From the NCBI GenBank assembly GCA_013398955.1, contig VWPU01018651.1, positions 1 through 64,000 on the forward strand: DNA of 64,000 nucleotides, in the 5' to 3' direction. The stretch's first letter is position 1; each line of letters starts with the position of its first letter. The stretch is from Callaeas wilsoni (lineage: Eukaryota > Chordata > Aves > Passeriformes > Callaeidae). The position numbers and the translations under genes are program-made. The notes under the pieces were generated by a model. That model did no database searches and was not told the origin of the DNA. It was given only the letters and a program-made list of their open reading frames with translations. This document shows positions 1-12,735 of this stretch, piece after piece.

Positions 1-1401
1 GAAGAACCCAAACCCCTACAAAGCCCTTCACAGCAGGGCAGAAAATCTGGAAAAAAACTTAAACTACTGGACTCTTAAAAGTATGGGCAATGTTAATTCA
101 TTTAACTCATTCATTTCTCAGAGTGGAATGCTCTACTGCTCAGCACTTCATCCTCTGTAACAAATTGCAAGTCTAGGCCTATCTTTTGTCATCAAAGTAG
201 CATCTACTTCCTTGGCTTCAGACTTCACACACATCCCAAAGGATCTTGTTTTATGGCTCGATGCAAAAATTTCTAATACCTTCTACTGCTGGGAAGTTAT
301 CTTACCCTACTCTTTGGTGCCTGTATGGACATGCAGCTGAGATGGAACTTGCCCACATGTATTCAGCAGGGAACAGCACTTGGCTGATATACTGGAGCCC
401 AGCACAGAGCTTCTGACCCGAGGAGCTATCATTTTCCACCCTTCCTGCTGTTGTATAGAGGGAATCAACTGCATGGCATCACTATCCGGAACAGCATACC
501 CTCTGCAAATACTAGGGCACTTTTTGCTTCACCACCTGTATTCTATGTTGATCCTATCTCCTTTCCCATGCAGCTTCCCACAGTACTTTGTAATCTCTGA
601 TGCCCCAGAGTAATTTGTGCCTTACATATTCTGAAGTCCTTTTCTGTTTCCTGCTTGCTGGTTTACACTTTTCCGCTGGTTCACAATCAGTGGGTTATAC
701 ATATGTGACAAGTGAAACAAAATCCAGAGCAGAATCGCATAAACTCTATAAAGTCTGGTGAGATATGGAACAGAATTTCCTTAAGAGTAGTCTTGGCTAC
801 AGGAGTGCTGGGGACTGCTGTCCTATATGACTTGAGAATCAAAATTCTCTTAATTGTCAGCAGAAAACTTTGGAGTATCCTGTTCCCAGCACTACTGAGT
901 CATCTATTTGTTATACAGTAGAGATGTATTTGACTTTCTAATTGGAATTTAGGCTTCATGAAGTTTAAACAGCTTGAAAGCTTCAGGCAGAAACTTTCCA
1001 GTGGTTATTTTTTCAGTTCAAGGCTCTGTGGAGGTTGAAGTGAGTTAGTTGCCAAATACATGTGGTTCCTGCTGAAATTAACATTGCTGTTATTCAGAGC
1101 CATTTCAATGCCTGAAGTTAATATTTCCCCTCATGTTTCCAATAATCTCTACTTTTCTGATTATGCAAGTGCCTTAGAGACCAGCCATAAGAGCATAAGA
1201 CTTACTTTACTCAGACTCTAGTCACTGACTTAACAAAACCCTAGATGTACTGGACATAATGTAAGCTTCTTGTCCACCAGCTTTCTTTCTCCAAATAGGA
1301 TTAATACTACAGTTCTTCATTACGAAAATCAAGATGCCTGTAAGAGGTTGTTTAGTTGAAATTAAGAGATTTTATTAACAAGCTTTCCCCATCCCTTGCA
1401 G
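1..1401 (+). other. TMEM241: Intron of TMEM241 (3' part), no gene seen
   Basis: This stretch precedes the first TMEM241 exon visible here and ends in a pyrimidine-rich acceptor (ccccatcccttgcag) at 1387-1401. I saw no segment resembling the preceding TMEM241 exon. The short open frames have no recognisable domain and no splice context, so I read the stretch as intron. This is an inference from its position just upstream of a phase-matched exon. Confidence 0.75.
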
Positions 1402-1495
1402 TGGACTGTTGGGATTCTTTCTGATGTTGCACACAGTGAAGCTAAAAAGCAGCACAACCTCAGGGCAATATGCAGCCTGGAGTTTCCTTGCAAAG
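1402..1495 (+). CDS. TMEM241: TMEM241 internal coding exon (third from last by human layout)
   Basis: This 94-nt exon is one base finishing a split codon plus 31 codons, so it begins in phase 2 and ends in phase 0. The acceptor is ttgcag/T and the donor is AAG/gtaaga. The translation begins GLLGFFLMLHTVKLK and ends GQYAAWSFLAK. As I recall it, human TMEM241 has the block GFLGFFLMLSTVKLK followed by GQCAAWIFFAK, so the match is near full length and gap-free. TMEM241 is a multi-pass membrane protein related to SLC35/VRG4 nucleotide-sugar transporters and is reported to carry UDP-GlcNAc into the Golgi. This exon encodes part of a transmembrane helix and the loop after it. Neighbouring open frames that run through the donor are artefacts of reading into the intron. 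Identification is confident; the species-level match is from memory. Confidence 0.95.
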
Positions 1496-1904
1496 GTAAG
1501 AAAAAGACCCTTACAGGAACACAGTGGAGCTGTGCATCTCCCAGGAGGAGTGAGGAATCTCTGCATCTCTAGTTTCTCTTGCTATTCCTCCTTGATGCTT
1601 GCTAGGTTCTGTCTGTGCAACCTGCACATAGAGCTGAGGCAACAAATATCAGGTGTGTAATATCCCAGGATCATTATCCGAGATTAAATACTGTGTATAG
1701 ACTGAGTCTACTGGAACTGGGATGATTATTGCAGCTAAGGATTTGGACTACTGAATCCCAGTAACACAAACCTATACTTTCCAAAGGTGTTTTGGAGAAT
1801 ACTCCTTCTAAGAGTGTGTGCACCAGCCATTGTTTGCAGTGTGTCCTTCCTGAGCCAAGAGTTACAACTAACTCCCTGAAGTTCAATACCAGAACTCTCA
1901 CTGT
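1496..1904 (+). other. TMEM241: TMEM241 intron, stretch before the LINE
   Basis: The stretch starts at the donor gtaaga after the 1402-1495 exon and runs up to the first recognisable CR1 reverse-transcriptase codons. I saw no gene in it. It could include diverged 5' CR1 sequence, but I could not recognise reverse-transcriptase motifs upstream of about 1905. Confidence 0.6.
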
Positions 1905-3018
1905 TTTTGTTGCAGGAGAGAGCTGAGGATGTCATTTGCCTTGACATTAACAGGGCTTTTGATGGTATCTCCCACAATATTATTATATCGAAATCAGACT
2001 ATTACAGTCTGGATGGGCAGGTAACTAGATGGGTTAAAAAATCGTTGGAGAATCAGGTTCAGAAGGTAGAGGTTAATGATTTCTACTCTAACTGGAGTCT
2101 TGTGACAAGTGGAGTGGCACAGGGGTCTGTCCTGCGTCCCTTCCTATTTAATATCTTTATTGAAGGATGAGAAGTAAGAGAGTACACTCACATTTCCAAG
2201 GGACACCAAATTGGGAGGACCTGTCAATAACACTGGAGGGTAGGGTTGCCTTCCAGAGGGACCTAGACAGGCTGGAGAAATGGGCCAACAGAAATCTTAG
2301 AAAATTCGTCAAGGGCAGATGTGAAGCCCTGCACATGGAAAGGAAGAGTCGGGGGCAATAATACAGCCTGAGGACTGCACAGCTGGGAAGCAACTGTGTG
2401 GAAAAGGACCTGGGATTTTGGTAGACAGTAAGCTGGACATGATGCAGCAGTGTGCCCTGGCAGATAAAAAATCTCAAAGTATCCTGGGCTGTACTTATAA
2501 CAGAATAGACACTAAATTCATGGAAGTGATCATGACCCTCCCCTCAGCACTTGTTAGTCGACATCTGGAATAGGGAGCCTTGTTTTAGGCACCTCAATAC
2601 AGGGAAGATATTAATAAACTGGAGTGAGTTTGACAGAGGGTTGCCAATAAATTCGGGAGACTGGATCACTTGCCTTTTGAGGAGTGGCTGCTGGACCAGG
2701 GACATCTTTGGGAGCACCTAACAAACAGCAGCCACCCATTTCTCCACAGTAGCTATGGAAAAATCATCCAGAAGACAGATCCAGGCTATTCACAGTGCTG
2801 CGTAGGGGTGTGTAAGATAAAACACAGAGGTTCAGATTAGGTACAAGGAAAACTTTTTCCCCCCAAGGACAAGTCAGGCAAGGGCAGAGGTTGCCCAGGA
2901 AGGCTGTGCTGTTTCCGTCTTTGAGGGTTTACAAAACCCAACTGGATAAAGCCCTAAGCAACCCAGTCTGATCTCCTGAGGTCCATTCTTAGTGGAATTA
3001 TCCTATGATCTGTGAATC
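1905..3018 (+). mobile_element. CR1-type LINE fragment, broken, 3' end of reverse transcriptase plus tail
   Basis: This is the 3' part of a chicken-repeat-1 family non-LTR retrotransposon lying in the sense direction within the TMEM241 intron. From about 1913 the frame reads LDINRAFDGISHNI, then VTRWVKKSLENQ, then VTSGVAQGSVLRPFLFNIFI at about 2100-2160. These match the CR1 reverse-transcriptase blocks around AFD, RWV and the conserved SGVPQGSVLGPxLFNIFI motif. A stop falls at 2168, and the frame shifts before LDRLEKWANRN (about 2267-2300). The usual FADD catalytic block is not readable (about 2190-2215), so the copy is dead. Downstream, the text around GGTTCAGATTAGGTACAAGG (about 2829-2848) and GGTTGCCCAGGAAGGCTGTG (about 2890) is typical of the CR1 3' end. 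The tail at about 2995-3018 looks like a worn octamer array of the ttctatga type. The 5' limit is approximate. CR1 is the dominant LINE of birds and other sauropsids, which is the main evidence for the host group. Confidence 0.9.
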
Positions 3019-3507
3019 TAGGGCCTGGCTGTACCTGATTTAAGCTATTAATAACTCATTTTTAAAATTATTGATGGTGAATGCAGCCAAAAGAGCTTGT
3101 GAGACTCCTTTCCCTGGTTAGATTTTACTTAATTTCATCACTTTCAGCTAGGTCGTCTGAAAACCACAACCTTCCTATGTGGTTTGTGATCTCACCTTTC
3201 CTAATACAGTGAATGAAGCTGTTACATTATCAAAAAAAACCCCAAACCATAGATTTGCATAATATGCTTCTTTACAAATGGTAGTCAAATGAGTCTCTTT
3301 TTTTCTGGGGATAACAAGAATGGAATGATATGGCTTGGTCTGTGCTTTGCAAGCTGTTCCCCACTGTACAAGTCACATGGTGTTTCTCACTAGTTTGAAT
3401 TTCTTCCAAACATTCTGACTGCACAGATTTTAGTACCTTAGCTTTCTTCTTGCTCCTTGGTAGCAAGTCAACTAAACTAAAACTTGCTCTTGAGTCGTTT
3501 TTTTTTT

Positions 3508-3520
3508 GGTTGGTTGGTTT
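3508..3520. repeat. Short (GGTT)n tract after T-run
   Basis: A run of T is followed by three GGTT units. This is a minor simple repeat in the TMEM241 intron. Confidence 0.8.
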
Positions 3521-6500
3521 TTCTTTAACGTTCTGGGTTGGAGACTGGACTAGCTGGCTCTGCTAGTAGTTGTCGTGAATGAGGGTAAATGGTTTTACAT
3601 GTGGTATTTATGACCTATTGGAAAAAAATGCAGGCAAAGATGTGTTGTGAAATATATTTTAAGCAGATTTGGGTCTGTCCCAGCTGAAGTGGATCAGAGC
3701 CACAAAGTCTGGACTGGATCAAAGTTTTCCCAGAGTTCAAGGGTTCCTAGATTTGTAGGGGTTTGGCCATCTCTAGACATAAGTGATACAAAGTTTGTTC
3801 TAGCCACTGTTGTAAATGAAATTATGTACCTTCAGAGCAAATAAAAACTTGTTCCTGTGTCACTGTGAGAATTTAATCTGCTCTTTAGCCTTAAAAGCAC
3901 ATGCTTTTCAATGGACATGGTTTAATTATCTTGCTTGGAAGGTTTTTGTAACAGAGCAATTAGTCATTTTCCTGTTGTAGCTTCTAACCCAGTGCTCAAA
4001 TTATAGGTCTCATCTTGAGTTGAAAGAGGGCAATAAGTAATGAAGACATGAGATCTGTCTGTAGCACTAATAATTTTGTCAACACTAGCAGTTTCCCTAA
4101 TGTCTTCCCCGAGTGTTTTAAAGCTTGCTATGTGACTTATTTTAGGGTTCTACCATACCCGTCTAAGGACGCATGAGGAGCACGGAGGAACTGCTGCTCC
4201 AAGTGCTGAAACGCAGCTGATTTGGGGTTAGCAGTCAGCGAATGCTTGAAAAGCTTGGAAGCACCATACATCAGTTTTAGAACAGGGATCAAAGAGACTG
4301 CAGAGATAGACACGGACAAGCAGAAAGCAAGAGCTGAACTGGAGCTTGCCTTAAGGGTAGAGGCTGATCTACCAGCTCCCAAAAAACTCTCCCAAGGAAT
4401 CTACAAGGAACTATAAATTCATGTACTGTATAGTTAAGATTTGCGTCCCGTCTGTCTGATCATTAGTACTACTTCCTGCAGGTGTTTGAAAGTGTTAAAA
4501 CTACGTACTGATCCAGCTCAGCATTGCTCAGGTATGAGGGCTGTGTCAGTCACATCTTAAATCACTGTGAGCGCAGAAAAGCAGCATTTAACTAGCACTG
4601 TAAAAATCTGTTGAAGTCTAAGTGGCTGGCTCCCTTTAAAAAAAAAAAAAGGAAGGAAGTTACTGTGGATAAAGAATAAAGATAGAAAGTATTTGTATCT
4701 GGACTTGCTGAATGGGATCCAGTGGAAAAAAAAAAAACACCTCTGGTCACAACAACAGCTTTGCGTTCCCACATGAGCATTTTTCTTGGATTGAGTAGTG
4801 CCCTAGATCATCCTCTTAATCTCTCAGACTGACTGGAGTTTTCACCAGCAGTTGGAAAGCAGCAGCGTTTGAGGCCAGAATATGTTTATCTTGTAAATGA
4901 GCCAAGAAAGGAGAATGCTGTAGTCCTCAGACAGCAGCACAGGCCTCTAGGGAGGTGCAGAGAATTGGAAAATCTGTTTTCCATTTGGATGCTTTGTACC
5001 TATGTGACTGATGAGCTGGGGCTGAGATTGTTGTCACAGCTTCATTTCCAATAAACTAACCATGAGATCTGATCGGCTCTGCTGTGCACATCCAAGGACA
5101 CATTCTTTGTGAAGCCCACATATTTGGCCTCCCTGCCCTGTAATTTTTCATTCACTTAAAAACTGGAGCTGGGTTGTAACTTGTTATTATGATTGTTACT
5201 TTGGCTGCGGCAACTCAATCAATGCATGAGGTTTTTAAATTCTTCCCTGCAATGATTTCTGACAGCTTTCATATCAGAGCATTGCTTTCTGCAGAGACAG
5301 ATGAAGCACAGGTTTCATCTGTGTATATAGCCCTGTATGATAATTATAGTGACAAATGGTCTCTGCACTTTTTCTGTGAAAGCAAATAGTGTGTGTGTGT
5401 TAGTCATATCTGCATAAATTCCTGAGAAACGCCAAAAAAAATGAGTGAAGTGATCTGTATAACAAAAAAAGTTTTTAAGAAGTCCAAGAAATATGAAATG
5501 CTTTGTCATAGCCTTGCACAGATTTAATCCCCAGAAGAGCAAGGATTTGAAACTGTTCTGAGATTTCTTGTTTTAATTTGAAAGCTGTGCTAGTATCATG
5601 GGTCATGTACTGGAAAGGAAAAACTGGAGATGCTCATATATACAGACAGAAGCATCTGGTGAGAATGCTAATGAGCTCTAACAGTGCTGTCAGAGAGTTT
5701 GTTTTGATTAAGGTTGCCAATCTATATCTGGTGATGAAGCCTGTTAGGGTCTCTAAAAGTTAAGCAGCAGAAATAATTTAAATCATGAATAGAATGGAAA
5801 AATTCAGCAAGATACTGGTTACTTATGAATTCATATTCCCATATCGTGTTTAGTGTTATCCTAATAAACTTGTAGTAGGGAATTCAGCTTGTTTCCAGTA
5901 GGAACCTATTGAGGCAGCTTGTTATAAATAGGAAAAACAAATGGGAAGGTCAGTGGATTTTGAATTCTCTTTTTCTTCCTCCCTTACCTGAAGAAAGGAA
6001 ATTGAATAACTGAAATCAAGTTGCACTGAGGTTTACACTGATTTTCCTATGCATGGGTTGGAAGGAAATATAGAATAATTGAATCAGGAGTATGCAACTA
6101 TTTTCTATATAAACATCCCAGGCACCATTATGTAATCTCTAATTTATCTGAACAGCGTTGGAGGCTCCCTAATACATAAAAGCATCCTCTGACAGCTGCT
6201 TTGGTTCCTTGTTTGTTAACTTTAGATGTATTTGCCCCAGGTCATCCTGTGTTTAATGCTGGCTGCCAGACATTGCAAAAGCAGCTTTGCAGGAGTGTCT
6301 GAAAGCATCTCTTATCTGTGGGTTCTGTGTACCAGCTGTACTTATACCCCAGCAGGCTTAGTCTTCCCCCGAAATATATAATGGCTGCCCAGAATCCCTC
6401 CTGCCATTCAGAATGACTCCTGTAGTCTTGAACTTTATATTTTGTGTCTGTGTTTTTGCTTCTTTGCTCCCCATGGTGCCTTGAAGAGAATGGATTGACT

Positions 6501-7814
6501 ACATCCCTCTTCATGTCAGTGCAAAAATAATTGATGATATCCATCTTAATGGTTGGAAAAGTACTGATGTTTTTATTAAAGCAGAAGTTCTCTTTTTTCT
6601 GCTTCTCATAAAATGGAGAGGCCACAACTGCAGGTCTTCTGGGGCTCCTAGCCTGGTTATGCTCACTGCACCTCTCTTCACATATAGTGATCCCATGAGA
6701 ATTTTATCTGCTGTAATTTCAGGGGCAAACCAACCAAGAGAAATAAAATGAATTCATGCTTTTCCACGTTGTTGCAATCTTAAAGCCTCTGCCAAAACAT
6801 GTGCTTCAATTTGTATACCTCTTAATTCCTCTCTCACTGCTGCTTGACATGCAAGTGCTAGAAAATATTCTGCTGGGGGCTATTTAACTTGCAGGAAATT
6901 TATAAAAGAGTCTTGCCATGGGTACCTTCTGAAGTAAATGTCTCTCCCTTGTTCTTCTCTGCCCTGATGGAACAGGATTCTGGAATTTAAAAGTCTGTTT
7001 AAAAATTTTATGTGTATATCATAACTAGAACGAGAACATGTTTGGTTTTCTGGCACTTGCCCACTTGGTTATATTGTAGACTGAAGTAGTGTCTTCTTTG
7101 CATGCTGCTGGCTCAGGCAAAAGTGACAGTGAGATTCTTGGCTGAAAAATCACATTGCTTTCTTGGCTTGGACCTCATAAAGCTTTAGGCAAAAATGTCA
7201 TAAACTCCCACTGAAGTTCCATAAACACAGTGCGTTTTCATTCCACAAAGATCCTGCACTGTGTGCAAGACTGTCTCAAGATCTCTGCTCACTCAACCTG
7301 GAAAAACTGTGCAGCTGCAAGCCAAAACCCTGGGAGAGAGGGAGAATTGAGTGTTAAACCCATCCGGACTCTACTGGTAGGAGTTCTTTGTGGCACCAGT
7401 GTGGTTAGAAGTGCATCTCTAATCTGAGATAGGGAGGTTCTGTGACCCTGAAGTTTTCAAGGATTCCAAGAAGGGGTTCATAAGAGTAGAACTGAACTTG
7501 TTCCACCTACACACCTTGTGCACCGCCATGCGTGTGGATGTGCACACATATCTGGATAAAGATAAGTAAAAATGATAAAAATCCTTATTGCGTTGTGATT
7601 GGTCCTCACTGTATGAAAAATGTACATTTATTCTTGCTACACATGGTTGATTCCTGTGAGTCACCATGGGGACTATGCAAATACCTTGGAAAAGCAAATG
7701 TGTTTCTCAGCTGAGCTTCTAGCAAAGAAGGCAATCAGTGTGAACTTCACTGCATGGTAAGGGTCTATAAAAAAGACCAGTTGCTGAAACCTTAAAAATA
7801 CCTGTTTTCGGGTA

Positions 7815-7828
7815 GTTTCCATGGAGAC
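7815..7828. promoter_or_regulatory. X-box-like palindromic motif (RFX-type)
   Basis: The sequence GTTTCCATGGAGAC is a near-perfect two-half-site palindrome of the form GTNNCCATGGNNAC, which resembles the X-box bound by RFX transcription factors. It lies deep in the TMEM241 intron and has a partner at 7893-7906. The motif match is visible; any binding is inference. Confidence 0.35.
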
Positions 7829-7900
7829 TGCTTGATAGTTATGTTGTAGCAGCCAACACTAATTACACCATATAATTGCTGGGGAGGCATCAGTCTCCAT
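7821..7900. repeat. Perfect 10-bp inverted repeat with 60-bp spacer
   Basis: ATGGAGACTG at 7821-7830 is exactly inverted as CAGTCTCCAT at 7891-7900. Both arms overlap the X-box-like motifs, so the symmetry may only reflect two binding-site-like words in opposite orientation. Confidence 0.7.
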
Positions 7901-7906
7901 AACAAC
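7893..7906. promoter_or_regulatory. Second X-box-like motif
   Basis: GTCTCCATAACAAC has a good left half-site (GTCTCC) and a weaker right half ending in AAC. It sits 64 bp beyond the motif at 7815-7828. Regulatory function is inferred from motif shape only. Confidence 0.25.
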
Positions 7907-10900
7907 TTCATTGTGTGCTACATGGCCACTAAGCTAAGTGACACAGGCTCCCTGGGGCACTGTTGCAATTTAAGGAAGCCGTCTTGTAAGAACAGCTGAG
8001 ACTTGTTGGAGATTTTGAATCTCCAGGTAATGGAAAATTTTAATATTGTGAGGGTGGTGTAAATGGCTGCAATCACGTATCCACTGAAAAAGCCAGCTAC
8101 GCAGCTTTTGGGCATGACATGGTCACACAAAGAAGTACACAAAGTTATGTGTTGCTACTTGGGGGGTGATATCGCGGCACAATTTTCAGCTGTGCTTCAT
8201 AGAATAAATCCAGTCTCAGAAGACATTAACTTTGAGCCCTAAGAGATGCTCTGAAATAGTTTGTTTCCTTTCATCTATTATGCTATCCATTTGAAGTGTA
8301 CATTTGGTATTGGCATACTCTTTAATGTAAAGCTGAAGGCAGAACTGTGAGCTTGGAATATGTCTTTGTGCCGAGACAAGACAGTCTTTGGAAGATACTT
8401 TTTCATTCCTAGCCTTGACAAACCATCTCTATATGCTTGACAGTAGAAAATGACAATTCAAAAGTAAATTTTGTCGAATCTAACAGGATTTTGAATTGCA
8501 GAGAGCGCAGGTTTATTTGTTCCTCTGCATAATAGATTCCTAGTCTCCCATGTTTTTATTTAGTCTCCTGGAGTTACTTGCCTATGGAGAGCTGAGGCTG
8601 GGACATGAATCATTATTGTGACAAAGAGAAGTCAAAAGAATGAGAACTGTTTTGGAAGTCATTTCCGTTGCTAATGCACTGATGTAAATGCCAAAATTAC
8701 ATGGGAGAACTGTGCACTCTGTAACATACTAACGTAGACAGCTCCAAAGCTAGCTAAGGCTGGGCTTCCAAACACAAGCAAGATATAGCCACATTCTTCT
8801 CCTTTGCTGGTTCTCTGTTCTTTTCAGAATGTGCCTTGTTGATTTTTAAATGCCTTTGTGGGTGAAATGTCTCCAGGCTGTCTCACAGTTCTTGAGCCTT
8901 GACCTCTATGATAGGCCCTGAGTGTCGCACTTCAGGTGGCTTCCTTCAGAAACTTCAGCTGCTGCTCTCTGAAACAGGTCTCTGTGTCTTTCTCTTCCTC
9001 CCCAACTCATACCAACTCTTTGCCAGACCTCCAGTGCATTCATTCCTTAGTCCAACTCTGTACACCTGTTTAGGGATTAGATTTTGACTTTAAATGAAAG
9101 TCAGCAAACAGCCACAGAGCTCTAGGGAAGGCAGACAAAATGGATTATGTTTTGTTCCTGAAATATGTGGTACTCGGGGGAGTCACACAGGCTTCAGACA
9201 ATCTCAGGAGATAACTGTGGGCTGTTCTTGACCTATACACAGCCAGCATGGAGAGGAAGGGGGCACAGACCAGCTTTCTCTCCATGCATGTTGCTGTGGA
9301 TAGTGGTTCTAAGGGGCCAGAAGGCAATGGGTCTGTCTTGTAGAGGCTTCCCCAACCCTTTCTGAGGGAATGGGAGGCCAAGAGAATAGTTAACTATAGT
9401 CACTTCTGTCACTGTCTTCCCATGCATGGAGACACACAGAGACTGCTGAGGCCCACAGTGTGTAACCTTGTGACACTGCTCATAAAAGGCATTGCTCAAA
9501 ATTCATCAGCTGTATAAATGTTTTCTAAATACCATATTTTCAAGTATCACATTTCCTAAAATTTCTGATGGAATATTTTGACATTTTGTAGCATTTAATG
9601 ATTAGAAAGCCCTGGAAAGACTGTCATTTTCAAATGGAAAAATAAAATCTTAAAGAATACCAATTCTTCCTTGCAGTCCTTAGCATAGTAGTAGTAATAA
9701 TAGCATGTCACTTTTTTTCCATTACATCATTACTAAAACAGCATAAACACACCAAAGAATGGCAATGCAGAGACCGTGCCTCTGTTATTATTGTTGGGTA
9801 GTATGGAAAGGGGTCAGTAGGGAGATTTAGTGATCTACTCTGGGAATTGTTTGTTTATGAATTAGGTTTTCCCAAAGGAGTTGTGAGATGGGAAATACAA
9901 TAGGAAATGGACTTTATACATGCATACAAATACCAAAACTATAAGTGTCATCTGGGAGAGAGGTTGATGGAAACTTGCTATTTTTGCTAACAGATTTTTT
10001 AAAAAAAACTCGATTACGCATCCCAAATTTTCCGATGCTATTTTGATACTGCTGATATCCTCCACAGAGTTCTGAGTTAGTCACGACAGAAAAATGTTTT
10101 ACATCTGATAATGTTGACAAGGAACATAAGCACTTCAGGTGTTTCTATAGATTTTAACAATGGAAAATTGCATTGCATTTCTTTTCACTAAAATATTCCT
10201 CTTAAGCTGGGCATCCTCATTGGTTCTCACAGCGCCCTTGAACCCTTTCAGCAGCATTTGGTCTTTCCATACATAAGAAAAGCAGCATGCATAAGGTCTG
10301 TTCTCTCACAGCAGTGACACTGGGGGCAAGGAGAGGTTTGAAGATGCGCTCGAGAAATGCACAGATCTTGAACTGACAACGGCCTCAGTCTGCAGTGTTC
10401 AGCATGAGACCTTTGGGCAATCTAGCATGGAAAGAGCAATCTCTGAGAATGTGTGCAGCATCCCACTCGACACCCTCCTCTACAGCAAGGGGCTCCAGAT
10501 GTGATCAGTCTTGGGCTCGTCCCCATCTGGGTCTTTGAGCCAGTTATGGCAGTGATTTCCGAGTGCACAGCTGGGTGGATGTTCACCCACCTGAGGCCTA
10601 CGCGGGAAAGTTCTCTGTTGGATCCGCAGCTTGCTCAGAGGGCGTGTACTGCTCTCAGGCTTCTGGTCTGTTTTGTGAAGGTATTATCTAGTATACACTC
10701 TGTCTGCTGGAACCGGCTTTGTCTTTTCTCCTGGATGCCAGCTGAGCCACCACTGAGCTGCTGCTGTGGAGGTCATGGTCCACCTGTGAAGAGTTTGCAA
10801 GTGCATCCTCTCCTGCAGGGCAGTTATAGTAACAGTTCCTGATTGGTGCCCACTCATGGGCATCCAGCACTTGGGAAGAAGATAGGCATAGGCAGGTGCT

Positions 10901-11622
10901 GAGCTCATTCCTTCCCAAGGAGCCAGCTCCTTTCGTGCCAGATACACATAGCAAACTGTCCGTTTGGCTGTTAAATTCACTGCTTAAGTGTGACAACAAA
11001 AATCATGGTCATTTTATTTGAGTTACCTTCATGATCTCATGAGATGAAGGATAACTTGGAATGCCGAAAGTCTGGCTCTTGCTGAGCTTAACATAAGATG
11101 AAGTGTATTTTATTGTGGTATTTTACAGCAGCAGAGGGTTAGTACAGCTGACTGCTGCCCAAAACTGAAAATCAATACTTCTCAAAACAGATAAAAAAAG
11201 TAATTATTTTACACAGTGTGCCATATTACTGACCAGTAAAATATTCAGTGCCTCAAACAGAAGATAATACCAAGACTGAGTGAAAGTAAAGAGAGATATA
11301 TATTTTTTACAAGCTTGGATCTGCTTAAAAGGTTCCAGGGACTGAACAATTTCAGCAGTAGTAGACATTCTATGGAAATTTTTCTAGGACAGAAGGGGAA
11401 AGATTAATAAACTGCATGCCATGAGATGTAAGTTTTGTATCAACTAAGGTCAAGATGCAAATACCTCATTTTCCGTGAGGTACACATTGACGCCGGACTT
11501 GCTGCATTAGGAGAGGATCATAAATTCTCCCTAATTCTCTGCCATCATCCAATACTTGATTAAACCTTACCTTAGTACAATCCAGTTTGTGTCTGTGGTC
11601 CTAGTAGGTAGAATGTTTTACA

Positions 11623-11641
11623 GTTGTTGTTGTTGCTGTTG
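11623..11641. repeat. (GTT)n microsatellite, imperfect
   Basis: Several GTT units are interrupted by one GCT unit. The tract is in the TMEM241 intron. Confidence 0.85.
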
Positions 11642-12660
11642 AAATGCTTATTCCATTACACAAATGTTTAATAATTCATAAAATAAGAACAAGATGATGA
11701 ATCACACTGCCCTGTCAGATTCCGAGCTTAGAGGTTTCAGGGGAGAGGTTAAATGTCAGGAGCCGTTTAAGGCCTTTGCAGTAATGAGGCAGCATATAAG
11801 CAAAAGAGACTCCTTGACAAGCTGAAAAGATATAGGAAAAGTACAGTTAAGCATTGTAATGCATGAAGCATTTACAGGAAACAGGACGTGTTGGATCTTA
11901 AGTTTGGTGAAATAGCAAGAATAGGCAAAATGCTTCTCGGCAAATTCAAAGAAAATCAAATTTATTTGGTATAAAGAAGCCTTCTCATGTCCCTTGTTAA
12001 ATGGCTTTTGTTGTCCTTACTTGACAAAGCTTCAGCTGCATGGATTGTGCCTCTCATTTGCAGAACTGACCTGAACAGATGCTGTTAGTCTGGTGCATGT
12101 GCACACACCTGTTTGAATCAGGATTGATTGTGTTTCCATATCAGCAAAGCACGCTTAGGGACAGCGTACAAGACTTGTGCAGGCTGTTCCCTTTGTGTCC
12201 TTAGAACTGGAACTCTGAAAGTAATAACAGTATCTGGATTACAGATGGCCACATTTAAGAGAAATATTTAAAATATGAGTAGACGTACTTTTAAAGTTGG
12301 GTTCTGTGCTATAACCACTTTATAGGCTGAAGATTGGTGTCACTGCTCGAGCTCTTAGTCCCAGGAAGGGAAAATGGATGTTTTGGCCATTATCTCCAAT
12401 AGCAGAGGGAAAATGCTTCTTCTTTTGGCTTTATCTTTGATCATGAAGTCTGATCTTTATGTTTGAGTGAAGGTAGTGTGAAGTGGCTACTTGATGTTCA
12501 GAAAGAAATCACTGCTATAATTTTCAACGCAATGTATTATTTCCAAGGAGAAAAGAGCTTTGATTTTCTTTAAATGTCTCACTTTTTTTTGATGAAAGCA
12601 AAATAAGTTATAATGTGCTTGTAATAGTTCAGTCCTATCTCATCAGTCATGTATGTTTAT

Positions 12661-12735
12661 GTATTTCTGTGGTGTATATATATAGTACATGTTTATATAT
12701 GAATGCATATATAGATACATGTTTATGCATTGATA
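12661..12735. repeat. Decayed AT-rich (TA/CATG) repeat tract
   Basis: TATATATA runs alternate with two copies of ATACATGTTTAT-like words (around 12685 and 12715). It looks like a worn microsatellite or a short internal duplication. Confidence 0.6.

Noticed and set aside
10453..10842. 129-codon plus-strand frame in the TMEM241 intron.
   Set aside because: No family recognised and no supporting splice or promoter context; overlapping frames on the other strand suggest base composition is the cause.
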